DNA of 36,520 nt from Nitrospira sp. (lineage in GTDB: Bacteria; Nitrospirota; Nitrospiria; Nitrospirales; Nitrospiraceae), in the NCBI GenBank assembly GCA_025936075.1, contig JAICUC010000005.1:1-36520 (forward strand). Reading direction: 5' to 3'. Of this stretch, positions 8,359 through 18,356 are shown in pieces. The notes below the pieces were generated by a model. That model was not told where the DNA came from. It searched no databases and worked only from the letters and a program-made list of their open reading frames with translations. Positions within the stretch are counted from its first letter, which is position 1, and every line of letters begins with the position of its first letter. The position numbers and the translations under genes were made by a program.

Positions 8359-8559
8359 GTGATGAACAGAGTTCCGAAGACCGACCTGATGACCGCGACA
8401 GAAACATGCCGGTATCTCAAAATTACGCAACGTACCCTCTATCGCTATCTTCGGAGTCGGCAGATTCCCGCTTTCAAGCTGGGAAAGGAATGGCGGTTTG
8501 TGCGTTCGGATCTCGAGCAATGGATCCGCGACCGGACCAGAACCGCCGTGAATTCCTAA
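8359..8559 (+). CDS. Excisionase/MerR-like helix-turn-helix (HTH_17) protein
   Basis: LMTATETCRYLKITQRTLYRYLRSRQIPAFKLGKEWRFVRSDLEQWI, classic HTH_17. Confidence 0.92.
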   Translation: MMNRVPKTDLMTATETCRYLKITQRTLYRYLRSRQIPAFKLGKEWRFVRSDLEQWIRDRTRTAVNS

Positions 8560-8574
8560 ACACAGGACATCACG

Positions 8575-9015
8575 ATGTTTGCCGGTGAATATCTTTGCAA
8601 GGTTGATGAGAAAGGGCGTTTCATCGTCCCCTCGCCGATCCGTGAACAAATCGAAGCCGAAGGCCAAGCGGTGATGTTCATGAAAGGTCCGGAACAGTCT
8701 TTGTTGATCTATTCCACGAGAGAATGGGAAAAGGTCCTTGAACGGGCTAGAACGACTCTGGATGAGGATCAAAGTCGCCTGTTTATGCACTCTGTCGTTT
8801 CCGAGGCCGGCTCTTCAGACATCGATAAAACGGGACGGATCCTGATTCCCGGTCGCCTGCGGAAACTGGTTCCCGTCGATGAAGATCAAGAGATCATACT
8901 TGTCGGCCTGTATCACCGAATGGAAATTTGGAATCCAAGTGACTGGCGGCGATACATTGCCCGTACGGAAGATCGGTATGAGCAGAACATGGCAAAGATC
9001 CAGAACCTTCTCTAG
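8575..9015 (+). CDS. mraZ: MraZ family transcriptional regulator
   Basis: MFAGEYLCKVDEKGRFIVPSPIREQ...DKTGRILIPGRLRKL shows two MraZ/SpoVT-AbrB repeats. Confidence 0.92.
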   Translation: MFAGEYLCKVDEKGRFIVPSPIREQIEAEGQAVMFMKGPEQSLLIYSTREWEKVLERARTTLDEDQSRLFMHSVVSEAGSSDIDKTGRILIPGRLRKLVPVDEDQEIILVGLYHRMEIWNPSDWRRYIARTEDRYEQNMAKIQNLL

Positions 9016-9024
9016 TTCGGCTCC

Positions 9025-9621
9025 ATGCCATCCGACCGACGTCGATACAATGACCGCTCATCAAGGTTTCACCTTCCTGCAACATCACATCGCAGCAATC
9101 CGACCTTCTCATCCACACCGAACAGATTACTACGGATCAACGGGACGACTCTGTCGCCGACCTCCGATTCTTCGAACTCAACGGCTGGTCTTCGGACACC
9201 ATTACATCCCCCGATCGCCACATCGGATGCATTCAGCATCACATTGCCCATCCCTCCCAGCATCAACCATCAATATGCGACCGTCAATGGACGTCGTTTG
9301 TTATCCGCCGCCGGACGTGCCTATAAAACATGCGTCGGCCGGCAAGTATGGCTGGCGTTGGCCCAATCCCCCGCTCGATGCTCCCTGCGTGATCGACTTC
9401 ACTCTGGACCGCTCGCGCTCACCATCCGATTCTTTTTTGCTTCCGCCTTACGACGCGATCTGGATGGCGGTCTGAAAATCGCCCAAGATGCGATCTGCGA
9501 AGGACTCGGCTTGAACGACAATCGCATCATTGAAACCCATCTGTACAAACAGGTCGACAAAGCCGATCCTCGCATGGAAGTCTCTCTCTGGTTCCTTCAC
9601 CCGCCTCATCACTCGGCCTAA
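9025..9621 (+). CDS. RusA family Holliday-junction resolvase-like protein (true start uncertain)
   Basis: FSITLPIPPSINHQYATVNGRRLLS...RRDLDGGLKIAQDAICEGLGLNDNRIIETHLYKQ matches the RusA pattern with conserved acidic positions; the N-terminal ~65 aa look non-conserved. Confidence 0.75.
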   Translation: MPSDRRRYNDRSSRFHLPATSHRSNPTFSSTPNRLLRINGTTLSPTSDSSNSTAGLRTPLHPPIATSDAFSITLPIPPSINHQYATVNGRRLLSAAGRAYKTCVGRQVWLALAQSPARCSLRDRLHSGPLALTIRFFFASALRRDLDGGLKIAQDAICEGLGLNDNRIIETHLYKQVDKADPRMEVSLWFLHPPHHSA

Positions 9622-9721
9622 TCTCTCACCATATCCCCCCCTCGGCTACAGTTATCTCCCGTCCATGCCGATACCTGAGGGAACTTTTCTGCAGCCCTGT
9701 TCACGTGCGACCGAACCGCCG

Positions 9722-10924
9722 ATGGCGACAACACGTATCACCGTCAGTGAACTTCAGATCGGAATGTACGTCGCCCGTCTGGACCTTTCGTGGTTTCGCT
9801 CTCCTTTGCTCCGCCATTCATTTCTGATCGAGCATCCTTCGCAGATCGAAAAATTGGTGCGTGCAGGGGTAAAGATGGTCGACATCGACCTCGACCGGGG
9901 AATCGCTTCTCAGCCGCATCAGGTAACCGACACCATGCATGCTGCGACCGAGGCCCCACCTACTTGGAGTATGAAAAAACAATTCAAGCCTTTGGCTCAG
10001 CTGAACGAAGAATATGTCCAAGCGAGGCTGGCCAAGCAACAGATGGATCAAGCCGTACAATCCGTTTTTACGACTATTACCAAAACCGGGACGGTCAACT
10101 CTCAGCAGGCGGCCGAAGCGGTCCAGGAAATCACCATCGCGATGAGAACTCTCACTGATTCCGCCATTTTCATGGCAGTGAGCCAAAACCGGGCCGGCGA
10201 TTCCACTCTCAGCCGCCATGCACTGGCCACCTGTACATTGTCACTGGTTGTAGGACAAGCCTTCCAGTTCAACCCCTTGGAGCTGCAAGAGCTTGCAACC
10301 GCCGCCCTCTTACATGACATCGGACTCCTACAAATCCGGCCTGCCGTTATCCGCCATGCTCGTGGCCCATCAGGTCTTCCGCAGACCGACCGACAAGAAT
10401 TGGAGACCCATCCCCGCCGCGCAGTGCTCATGTTGGAGCAACAAGGCAGGATTGGGGCTGCTATACTGCATCTTATCGCGGATCACCATGTCTACCTGGA
10501 TGACAGCGGCTACCCGAAAGAGTCACGAGGACAGTTTACCTCCGACCGCACCCGCATCCTGATGGTCGTGGATCGATACGATGAATTGATTACCGGATTC
10601 GGCGGGACTTCTCCGCTCACCCCCCAACAAACATTTCAATGCTTGTATCATGAAGCGCGGCAAGGCAAGCTCGATCGACGAATCGTATCGTCATTTATCG
10701 CGAGAGTCGGTATCTATCCGGTCCACAGTCATGTGCGACTGAACACACAAGAGTTGGCGGTGGTCACGGAACTCAATCAAGAAAGACTGCATCTACCGAT
10801 CGTCACCATTACTCACCAACCAGGAGGCACCGAGTACGTCACCCCATTGGTCGTCGACCTCGCGCACCAGACCGACGAGACTCGGACACGGGCTATTGAA
10901 ACAATCATCGCGATGGATCCTTGA
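9722..10924 (+). CDS. HD-GYP-like phosphohydrolase with N-terminal DUF3391
   Basis: ITVSELQIGMYVARLDLSW (DUF3391); LLHDIGLLQIRP...ETHPRRAVLML...IADHHVYLDDSGYP (HD-GYP). Start ATG 9722 preferred over 9530. Confidence 0.88.
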   Translation: MATTRITVSELQIGMYVARLDLSWFRSPLLRHSFLIEHPSQIEKLVRAGVKMVDIDLDRGIASQPHQVTDTMHAATEAPPTWSMKKQFKPLAQLNEEYVQARLAKQQMDQAVQSVFTTITKTGTVNSQQAAEAVQEITIAMRTLTDSAIFMAVSQNRAGDSTLSRHALATCTLSLVVGQAFQFNPLELQELATAALLHDIGLLQIRPAVIRHARGPSGLPQTDRQELETHPRRAVLMLEQQGRIGAAILHLIADHHVYLDDSGYPKESRGQFTSDRTRILMVVDRYDELITGFGGTSPLTPQQTFQCLYHEARQGKLDRRIVSSFIARVGIYPVHSHVRLNTQELAVVTELNQERLHLPIVTITHQPGGTEYVTPLVVDLAHQTDETRTRAIETIIAMDP

Positions 10925-10940
10925 GAAGTGCGTACCAACT

Positions 10941-12176
10941 CTATTCGTAGCGCAGCGCGTCGATAGGATTGAGTCGAGCGGCTTTATTGGCGGGATATAA
11001 ACCAAAAAACAAGCCGACGGCGATGGAAAAGCCGAATGCCGTCGCGACCGTGTCACCCGAAATAATCGTGGGCCAGCCGGCAATCACGGTCGTCAAACGG
11101 GCGCTCAGCACTCCCAATAGAATGCCGATGCAACCGCCGACCACACTGAGCGTCATGGCTTCGATCAAGAACTGAATCAGGATATGGGCTCGCTTGGCTC
11201 CCACCGCCATACGGACCCCGATTTCCCTTGTCCGCTCCGTCACCGAGACAAGCAGAATATTCATGATGCCGATTCCGCCGACGAGCAGTGAGACGGACGC
11301 AATCGCCATCAACATGACCGTCAACGTTTGACTTGTATCCTCCTGTACCTTTCCTAACTCGACCTGCGTGCGAATCGTAAAATCGTCCGGCTGGTCGGTC
11401 TGTAGACGGTGGCGAGACCTCATGACCTCTCGTATGAGTTCTACCGCTTCCGGCATATCCTCGGCTTGATCCGTGGCGGCATATAGGCCGCCGACCGATC
11501 CAAGGAACGGCGTTCCAAAGACTTTTCGTTCGGCGGTCGTGAAGGGGATAAAGACGACGTCGTCCTGATCCTGACCATATGTACTCTGTCCTTTGGGGGA
11601 TAAGACGCCGATCACGCGGAGCGGGACGTTTCTAATACGGATGATGGCCCCGAGCGGTTCCTCCCCCGGATCAAAGAGTTCATCGACCACCGACTGCCCA
11701 AGAAGTGCGACGAGGGCGGCACTATCCATATCTGCCTGAGTAAAAGAACCTCCCTTACTGAACGTCCAGTCTCGGATACTGAGATAGCTGGGTGACACTC
11801 CATTGACCGGGCTGTTCCCGTTCCGGTGACCGTTCACGACCTGCAGTATGTCTCGTTTCATCCATGCCGTATCAGATAGAAGCGGAATTTTTTTCTTCAG
11901 ATCCACTGCATCCGCAACAGTCAGTGTGACAGCTCCGCCTTGTGCACCTCGCACACCACCGACGCTCGTCGCGGCAGGCCAGACCATGATGACATTCGTG
12001 CCCATGGTGGCTATCTGCTTCTGCACGGCCTGTTTTGCCCCTTCCCCGATGCTCACCATCGCGATGACCGCACCGACACCGATAACGATCCCCAGCAAGG
12101 TCAAACCGGCGCGCAGCCGGTTACGCCCTAAGACTCGCAACGCCGTCATCACCGTCAGCCATACAAATGTGGGCAT
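10941..12176 (-). CDS. macB: MacB-type ABC transporter permease
   Basis: ALRVLGRNRLRAGLTLLGIVIGVGAVIAMVSIGEGAKQAV...RTREIGVRMAVGAKRAHILIQFLIEA. Confidence 0.93.
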   Translation of the reverse strand: MPTFVWLTVMTALRVLGRNRLRAGLTLLGIVIGVGAVIAMVSIGEGAKQAVQKQIATMGTNVIMVWPAATSVGGVRGAQGGAVTLTVADAVDLKKKIPLLSDTAWMKRDILQVVNGHRNGNSPVNGVSPSYLSIRDWTFSKGGSFTQADMDSAALVALLGQSVVDELFDPGEEPLGAIIRIRNVPLRVIGVLSPKGQSTYGQDQDDVVFIPFTTAERKVFGTPFLGSVGGLYAATDQAEDMPEAVELIREVMRSRHRLQTDQPDDFTIRTQVELGKVQEDTSQTLTVMLMAIASVSLLVGGIGIMNILLVSVTERTREIGVRMAVGAKRAHILIQFLIEAMTLSVVGGCIGILLGVLSARLTTVIAGWPTIISGDTVATAFGFSIAVGLFFGLYPANKAARLNPIDALRYE

Positions 12177-12887
12177 TTACGCTTCCACTACTTGCGACCG
12201 CCCCTTGGTCATTCGATCGCTCAGGATCTGACCGTCTTTGATGACGATTTCGCGCGAAGCATAGGCGGCAATATCGGCTTCGTGCGTGACCAGGATCACG
12301 GTGATTCCTTCCCGATTCAACTCTTCAAGAATCTCCATGATTTCTTGGCTGGACTGCGTATCGAGATTTCCGGTCGGTTCATCCGCAAGGAGCAACGAGG
12401 GGGATGTCACCAGTGCCCGAGCAATCGCCACTCGCTGCTGCTGCCCTCCCGAAAGTTGTGTGGGTGAATGGTGCTCACGCCCGCCCAACCCCACACGCTG
12501 CAAGGCAGCAGACGCAAGGAATCTCTGTTCCTTTAGGGAAAGGCCTCGATAAAACAGCGGCAACTGGGCATTTTCCAATGCACTGGTCCGAGGAATGAGA
12601 TTGAAACTTTGAAAAACAAAGCCGATTTGCTGATTCCGGATTTCCGCCAACCGGTCCGGCGGCAAATGTCCGACATCAATACCGTTCAGCCTGTATTGCC
12701 CCTTGGTCGGTTGATCAAGGCACCCCAGAATGTTCATCAGTGTGGACTTCCCTGATCCGCTCGATCCCATAATCGCAATGAACTCACCTTGCCGGATGGC
12801 GAGATTCAATCCTCTCAGCGCCTGCACTTCAACATCGCCGACGCGATAGATCTTCCAAATATCTTCACAAATGATCAGCGCGCTCAC
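12177..12887 (-). CDS. MacB-type ABC transporter ATP-binding protein
   Basis: Walker [40 protein letters not shown]; directly abuts the permease. Confidence 0.95.
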   Translation of the reverse strand: MSALIICEDIWKIYRVGDVEVQALRGLNLAIRQGEFIAIMGSSGSGKSTLMNILGCLDQPTKGQYRLNGIDVGHLPPDRLAEIRNQQIGFVFQSFNLIPRTSALENAQLPLFYRGLSLKEQRFLASAALQRVGLGGREHHSPTQLSGGQQQRVAIARALVTSPSLLLADEPTGNLDTQSSQEIMEILEELNREGITVILVTHEADIAAYASREIVIKDGQILSDRMTKGRSQVVEA

Positions 12888-13005
12888 AAGCCGATCCTGT
12901 AAGAGATGTTTACCTGAAGGTCAATGACGGGATGGCGGCGGCAAACGAATAGTACGTTCGGCAAACCATATCGCATACATCGTATACTTCATACAATCCG
13001 ATGGC

Positions 13006-14262
13006 TCATCGAGAACGAGTGCGTCGCTGGTTGCCGAATCCGGGCGGCAGCTCGTTGCCCTTCTTTTCTCCGAAGGACTGTTCGATACCGACAACGACCG
13101 AATCATCTTCCGTGAGATCGCCGGACAGGACTTCGGTGGTGACGCCATCCGAGATACCGGTTTGGACCGGAAGGGAAACGAGGTCACCGCTTTCCGACTG
13201 TGTCCAGACAGTCCTCGACTGTCCCGTTTCTCCCCCTGTATGAAGCGGGCGTCCTCCGTCAGCTTTTGCCGCTTGGCCACCTGATGATCCCCTGCGGTCC
13301 CCTTCGGTCTTCGGAGGCATGAAGCGTAATGCTGCGTTGGGAACCTTAAGCACCCGGTCTCTTTGAGCCACGACGATCGCTACGTTCGCAGTCATTCCAG
13401 GCTTGAGGCGTAAATCCTTGTTATCGACGCCGACCACCACATTGTAGGTGACGACATTTTGGATATTCATGGGTGCGAGGCGCACCTGTTTAATGGTACC
13501 GGCAAAGAACACTCCCGGATAGGCATCAACAGTGAAAACTGCTTCTTTCCCTTCCGTCATTCCTCCGATATCCGACTCACTCACGTTGGTATCGACTTGC
13601 ATATTGGTCAGATCGAGGGCGATCAGAAAGAGATTGGGTGTGGCAAAGCTGGAAGCGACCGTCTGACCAACCTCTATATTCCGCGCAACGACTATACCGT
13701 CCACAGGCGACCGAATGACGGTATATTTTAATTCCAAATCCGCCGCATTCAGTGCCGCTTCCGCTTGCTTGACTTGAGCCTCGGCGACCCGCAACTGTGC
13801 TTCTGCGCTTTGGAAATTTGTGAGCGCAACATCGACGTCGTTTTGTGAAACAAACTGCTGCGGCAACAGCGATTGAACACGGTCGAGCTCACGTTTTCGC
13901 TGCGCCAGGTCGGCTTTGGATCGTGCAACGTTTGATCGCGCCATGTCCAGATTGCTGGCAGCTTGTTCTCGACGAGCCTTGAACGGTTCGGGATCAATGA
14001 CCGCCACCGTTTCCCCCGCTTTGACTCGCGAGTTGAAATCGGCGTGGAGGCTTTTGATCATTCCTGATACTTGCGTCCCCACTTGGACGGATACGACCGG
14101 ATTGATGGTTCCCGTAGCGCTGACGACAGAAACAATCTCACCACGTTCGACCACTGCCGTCCGGTATCGAATGGGAGGCTTCCGTTCTCCGTTAAAAAAG
14201 ACATAGCCACCGATCGCAATCCCGATCGCCACGACACTAAGAATGAGTCCGATACGTCGCAT
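13006..14262 (-). CDS. macA: MacA-type periplasmic adaptor (HlyD/RND MFP family)
   Basis: GTINPVVSVQVGTQVSGMIKSLHADFNSRVKAGETVAVIDPEPF... and C-terminal NAALRFMPP. Confidence 0.93.
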   Translation of the reverse strand: MRRIGLILSVVAIGIAIGGYVFFNGERKPPIRYRTAVVERGEIVSVVSATGTINPVVSVQVGTQVSGMIKSLHADFNSRVKAGETVAVIDPEPFKARREQAASNLDMARSNVARSKADLAQRKRELDRVQSLLPQQFVSQNDVDVALTNFQSAEAQLRVAEAQVKQAEAALNAADLELKYTVIRSPVDGIVVARNIEVGQTVASSFATPNLFLIALDLTNMQVDTNVSESDIGGMTEGKEAVFTVDAYPGVFFAGTIKQVRLAPMNIQNVVTYNVVVGVDNKDLRLKPGMTANVAIVVAQRDRVLKVPNAALRFMPPKTEGDRRGSSGGQAAKADGGRPLHTGGETGQSRTVWTQSESGDLVSLPVQTGISDGVTTEVLSGDLTEDDSVVVGIEQSFGEKKGNELPPGFGNQRRTRSR

Positions 14263-14269
14263 ACATTGG

Positions 14270-14289
14270 GCGCTCGATCTATCGAGCGC
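14270..14289. promoter_or_regulatory. 20-bp dyad GCGCTCGAT-ct-ATCGAGCGC upstream of macA
   Basis: Two perfect 9-nt arms, 7 nt from the macA ATG. Confidence 0.55.
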
Positions 14290-14314
14290 GCGTGCATCCT
14301 ATCAGGAAGCCGAC

Positions 14315-14328
14315 AGGGATGCATCCCT
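14315..14328. promoter_or_regulatory. 14-bp perfect palindrome AGGGATGCATCCCT upstream of macA
   Basis: Perfect palindrome in the macA leader. Confidence 0.45.
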
Positions 14329-14451
14329 CTCCCTTGAAGCGGAAGAACACTCTGTTGAGCTTACCATGAGACCTGACGCTTACCAAGGAATGGGTCACTC
14401 GGTGGGAAAACCGTCGAAACGACCGTTCTTCTGAAGGAAGGACTCGCCGGC

Positions 14452-15792
14452 TTAGCTTGCCAAGAATCGTTCCAAGAACGTCGTCGATACATGGCCTTTT
14501 TGAAAATCAGGATCGTCGAGGATTCGCCGGTGAAGCGGGATGGTAGTCTTGATACCCTCAATGACAAATTCGCTGAGCGCGCGTTTCATACGAGCCGCTG
14601 ACTCCTGTCGATCACGGCCATGGGTGATCAGCTTGGCAATCATCGAATCATAGTAAGGAACGACGACCGAACCCGACTCCATGGCGGAATCGACCCGGAT
14701 TCCAAACCCCCCCGGGGGGCTGTATTTGGTGATCATCCCTGGGGACGGTGTAAACTTCTCCGGATCTTCGGCATTAATACGACACTCCAGGCTATGGCCA
14801 GTGAGGATCACATCTTGTTGCCGAATAGAAAGCGGTTGACCGGCGGCCAAACGGATCTGTTCCTTGATCAGATCGACACCGGTCACCATCTCGGTGATTG
14901 GATGTTCCACCTGAATGCGGGTATTGACTTCCATGAAATAAAACTGGCGGTCTTTGTCGAGTAAAAATTCGACGGTGCCCACATTTCGGTAATGCGCGGC
15001 CTTCACCGCCTCCACAGCGACTCGGCCGATTTCGCGCCGCAATTTATCATCGACTACGGGAGAGGGAGTTTCCTCGACCAGTTTTTGATGCCGCCGTTGA
15101 ATTGAACAGTCTCGTTCTCCAAGGTGAACGATTCGACCGTATTGATCGGCCAAAATCTGCACCTCGATATGGCGCGGTTCCAAAAAATACCGCTCGAGAT
15201 ACACACCGTCGTTACCGAAGGTCGATTTCGCTTCAGCCTGAGCAGCCTGAAAGGCTCGGCCCAGGTCCTCGGCCTTGTTGACGACACGCATGCCTCGCCC
15301 TCCCCCTCCAGCTGTAGCTTTGATAATGACGGGAAAGCCGATCTTCTGCGCCGCCTGCAACGCCTCCTCCTCGCTGCGCAATTCGCCTGGACTGCCGGGC
15401 GTGACTGGAAGTCCTCGCTTCGCCACGATCTCGCGCGCCTTTGCTTTATCCCCCATCATGGCGATATTTTCCGAGCTCGGTCCGATAAACTTCATACCGA
15501 TTGACTCGCAAACTTCCGCAAAATGGGCGTTCTCCGACAGAAATCCGTATCCCGGATGAATGGCATCGACACCCGTAATTTCTGCGGCGCTCAAAACGTT
15601 GGGAATATTTCGGTAACTCAAGGCCGATTCGGCCGGCCCGACACACACCTTTTCGTCGGCCGCTCGAACATGCAGTGCAAGCGCATCCGCTTCAGAATGA
15701 ATGGCCACGGTCTTGATGCCGAGCTCCTTACAAGCGCGGATCACTCGCAATGCGATTTCTCCGCGATTAGCAATCAGGACTTTTTTAAACAC
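14452..15792 (-). CDS. accC: Acetyl-CoA carboxylase biotin carboxylase subunit
   Basis: [36 protein letters not shown]... full-length AccC. Confidence 0.98.
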   Translation of the reverse strand: MFKKVLIANRGEIALRVIRACKELGIKTVAIHSEADALALHVRAADEKVCVGPAESALSYRNIPNVLSAAEITGVDAIHPGYGFLSENAHFAEVCESIGMKFIGPSSENIAMMGDKAKAREIVAKRGLPVTPGSPGELRSEEEALQAAQKIGFPVIIKATAGGGGRGMRVVNKAEDLGRAFQAAQAEAKSTFGNDGVYLERYFLEPRHIEVQILADQYGRIVHLGERDCSIQRRHQKLVEETPSPVVDDKLRREIGRVAVEAVKAAHYRNVGTVEFLLDKDRQFYFMEVNTRIQVEHPITEMVTGVDLIKEQIRLAAGQPLSIRQQDVILTGHSLECRINAEDPEKFTPSPGMITKYSPPGGFGIRVDSAMESGSVVVPYYDSMIAKLITHGRDRQESAARMKRALSEFVIEGIKTTIPLHRRILDDPDFQKGHVSTTFLERFLAS

Positions 15793-15835
15793 GTCTCGAC
15801 TCCGATACGATGGCGAGAGCTGCCTTTAGAATGAC

Positions 15836-16399
15836 CTATGAAGCGGCTTTGGGGTCGATAAGAAACAGTGCCTGACCATATTCTACTGATTTTGTGTTTT
15901 CCACCAAGATCTTGACAAGACGACCGTCCACTTCCGACTCAATTTCGTTCATGAGTTTCATCGCTTCGACGATACACAGCACCTGTCCCTTCTTCACAGA
16001 CTCTCCCTCTTCAACGTACGGATCGGCGTCCGGTGAGGGAGATCGATAAAACGTGCCGACGATGGGGGACGTGACGGTCACAAAACCCGTGCTCGCGTCC
16101 GATACTGTTGTCATGGCGGAAGCGGAATGCATCGGTTGTTGAGGCGAGGCTGGGGCAAACTCCTGCGCTGAAGCCGTGAGCGGTCTGGCAACGAGCTCGT
16201 GACGGACACGGATGCGGATGCCTTGTCGTTCAAACTCAAGCTCGGTCAAATTATTACGCCGAAGCAGATCAATAAGTTCTTGGATTTGCTTGGTGGACCC
16301 CCCTGTGAGTGAGACCTCATGACTCGCCTCATTCGGAGCCTGAGGCAATACAATCCGATGAGTCTTGGTCTTAGAATGAACAGATCGACGACGGCTCAC
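15836..16399 (-). CDS. accB: Acetyl-CoA carboxylase biotin carboxyl carrier protein
   Basis: C-terminal biotinyl motif [18 protein letters not shown]. Confidence 0.97.
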   Translation of the reverse strand: MSRRRSVHSKTKTHRIVLPQAPNEASHEVSLTGGSTKQIQELIDLLRRNNLTELEFERQGIRIRVRHELVARPLTASAQEFAPASPQQPMHSASAMTTVSDASTGFVTVTSPIVGTFYRSPSPDADPYVEEGESVKKGQVLCIVEAMKLMNEIESEVDGRLVKILVENTKSVEYGQALFLIDPKAAS

Positions 16400-16962
16400 C
16401 GAACACGCTCCACATAGGACCTCGTGCGAGTATCGATTCGAATGACGGTGCCGACCTCCAAATAGAGCGGAACTTTGATCGTCGCTCCCGTTTCTACGAC
16501 TGCCGGCTTTGTTCCTCCAGACGCAGTGTCTCCCCGCACACCGGGCTCCGCATCGACGACCTTGAGCTCGATGAAGTTCGGCAACTCGACGGCAATCGGC
16601 CGATGCTCATAGATGAGGATCTTGGCGATCATATTTTCCTTCAATAAGTCGGCGTTCTCTCCCAACTGACTCCTCTCAAACGTCAATTGCTCGTACGTCT
16701 CAGTATCCATGAGAGTATAAGAATCTCCGGACGCGTAGAGGAACTGCATGTTGCGCTCTTCCAAATCTGGCTCTTCAAACCGTTCTCCCGAGCGAAAGGT
16801 TCGGTCCAACACATTTCCAGAGAGATAGCTTTTCAACTTCGTTCGTACAAAGGCACCACCTTTGCCCGGCTTGACGTGTTGAAACTCGACGATATAGAAA
16901 GGCTCGCCTTCGACCATCAAGCGTACCCCGCTACGAAAATCCACCGTGGAAATCACTCGCAA
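16396..16962 (-). CDS. efp: Elongation factor P
   Basis: [38 protein letters not shown]...[12 protein letters not shown]. Confidence 0.97.
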   Translation of the reverse strand: MRVISTVDFRSGVRLMVEGEPFYIVEFQHVKPGKGGAFVRTKLKSYLSGNVLDRTFRSGERFEEPDLEERNMQFLYASGDSYTLMDTETYEQLTFERSQLGENADLLKENMIAKILIYEHRPIAVELPNFIELKVVDAEPGVRGDTASGGTKPAVVETGATIKVPLYLEVGTVIRIDTRTRSYVERVR

Positions 16963-17001
16963 CTCCCTTCTATTTTTAAGAAGCCCACCAGCCTGGTGAC
17001 A

Positions 17002-17502
17002 TCAATGCTCGCCTGTCTTCGCTCCGGTTACCGAGGTACTCCCCCCAGAAGAACGTTTCGATCCACTGGCGGATATGTGTTCACACAGTCCTCGCAAGGC
17101 CAACAGATATCCGGTTGCACCGAACCCGGCAATCTGTGCCAGCGCAATCCCCGAGACATATGAATGCCGCCTGAATTCTTCACGCCGATAGATGTTTGAC
17201 AGGTGGACCTCGATGGTAGGCAAACCAACGGCGGCCAGCGCATCGCGTATCGCGATGCTGGTGTGAGTATAGGCCGCTGGATTGATGATAATGCCGTGAT
17301 AATCTCGTCGCGCTTCTTGAATCCAGTTCACCAATTCGCCCTCAAGATTCGACTGACGAATAACAAGTTCGGCTCCAAGCTCCCCACCCAGCTTTATCAG
17401 CGACGCATCAATCGTATCAAGGGTCGCCGTCCCATAAACGGATTCCTCCCGATGGCCCAACAGGTTCAGATTGGGACCGTGAAGGACTAGGATACGTAGC
17501 AT
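17002..17502 (-). CDS. aroQ: Type II 3-dehydroquinate dehydratase
   Basis: [26 protein letters not shown]...[20 protein letters not shown]...[20 protein letters not shown]. Confidence 0.97.
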   Translation of the reverse strand: MLRILVLHGPNLNLLGHREESVYGTATLDTIDASLIKLGGELGAELVIRQSNLEGELVNWIQEARRDYHGIIINPAAYTHTSIAIRDALAAVGLPTIEVHLSNIYRREEFRRHSYVSGIALAQIAGFGATGYLLALRGLCEHISASGSKRSSGGSTSVTGAKTGEH

Positions 17503-17630
17503 GTCGCGTGCAGTACCTCCCTATACACCTGCTCACACCATCACAGCAAGGGCGGCATTCTAGCAGCCCCCTCTCAGAGGGTCAAACCGTTGAAGTCAGG
17601 TGAAGTTCAGGAGTGAGGACGAGAAGACGT

Positions 17631-18347
17631 TTAAGGGTTTTGTCGACGTGTCTGGATCGAGTTGAGCCACTGCTCAAGCTGTGCAATCACCGGGCCTCTT
17701 GTTTTCTGTGAGGTTGGTGCCGTGGAACTGTCTATCGGAACAAGCTTTTCTTCTGAATGGGATAGAATACTAGATAAGCCGTTAGTGTTATCTTTCATCG
17801 GCGACAGCGCACAGCTTAAGGCGGATGTCATGCCATCGGCACGCAAACGGACAGAGTCATGGCTTGACGCTTTCACCGGTTTCTCATCAGATTGTCCTTG
17901 CGATTGTGCCCGTCCATGAGTCGTCGGTACGCCGAGCCCGGCACGAAGAGACAAGGCTTCTTGATCGTGCGGATGTATGGATAAAATGACATCGCAAGAC
18001 CGGATGGCCGCTTCTTTGGCCCCTTGAGCTCCGTAGAGCTTGGCCAATATTCGGTGCGCACGAAGATTATCGGGGCTCGATTTTATGGCTTCTTCGAGGA
18101 TGGCTTTAGCCTTGACCGGTTGGTTCAGCTGCTCATATGCTCGACCTAACGCCACCATGGCCGTGATGAAACCCGGATTGACCTTCAACCCGTCTTCAAG
18201 AACGGCAACGGCTTCTTCCCACATACCGGCTTTGCCGTATTCTTCTGCCAGAGGGATAAATACCTTGGACCCCGGCTCTTTAGCGAATGCTAAGGCCAGC
18301 CGATCAATTTCTGCAGCATTACCGGTTTTTTTTGAACTGGAAGCCAT
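17631..18347 (-). CDS. TPR repeat-containing protein
   Basis: Tandem TPR-like helices (AMVALGRAYEQLNQPVKAKAILEEAIKSSPDNLRAHRILAKLY). Confidence 0.85.
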   Translation of the reverse strand: MASSSKKTGNAAEIDRLALAFAKEPGSKVFIPLAEEYGKAGMWEEAVAVLEDGLKVNPGFITAMVALGRAYEQLNQPVKAKAILEEAIKSSPDNLRAHRILAKLYGAQGAKEAAIRSCDVILSIHPHDQEALSLRAGLGVPTTHGRAQSQGQSDEKPVKASSHDSVRLRADGMTSALSCALSPMKDNTNGLSSILSHSEEKLVPIDSSTAPTSQKTRGPVIAQLEQWLNSIQTRRQNP

Positions 18348-18356
18348 GAGCTCGGG

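Noticed and set aside
8197-8790. 197-aa minus-strand ORF
   Set aside because: Overlaps the HTH and mraZ genes in antisense; no recognisable domain.
17566-17582. CCCTC-TCA-GAGGG hairpin as an intrinsic terminator
   Set aside because: Short stem with no T-tract on either strand.
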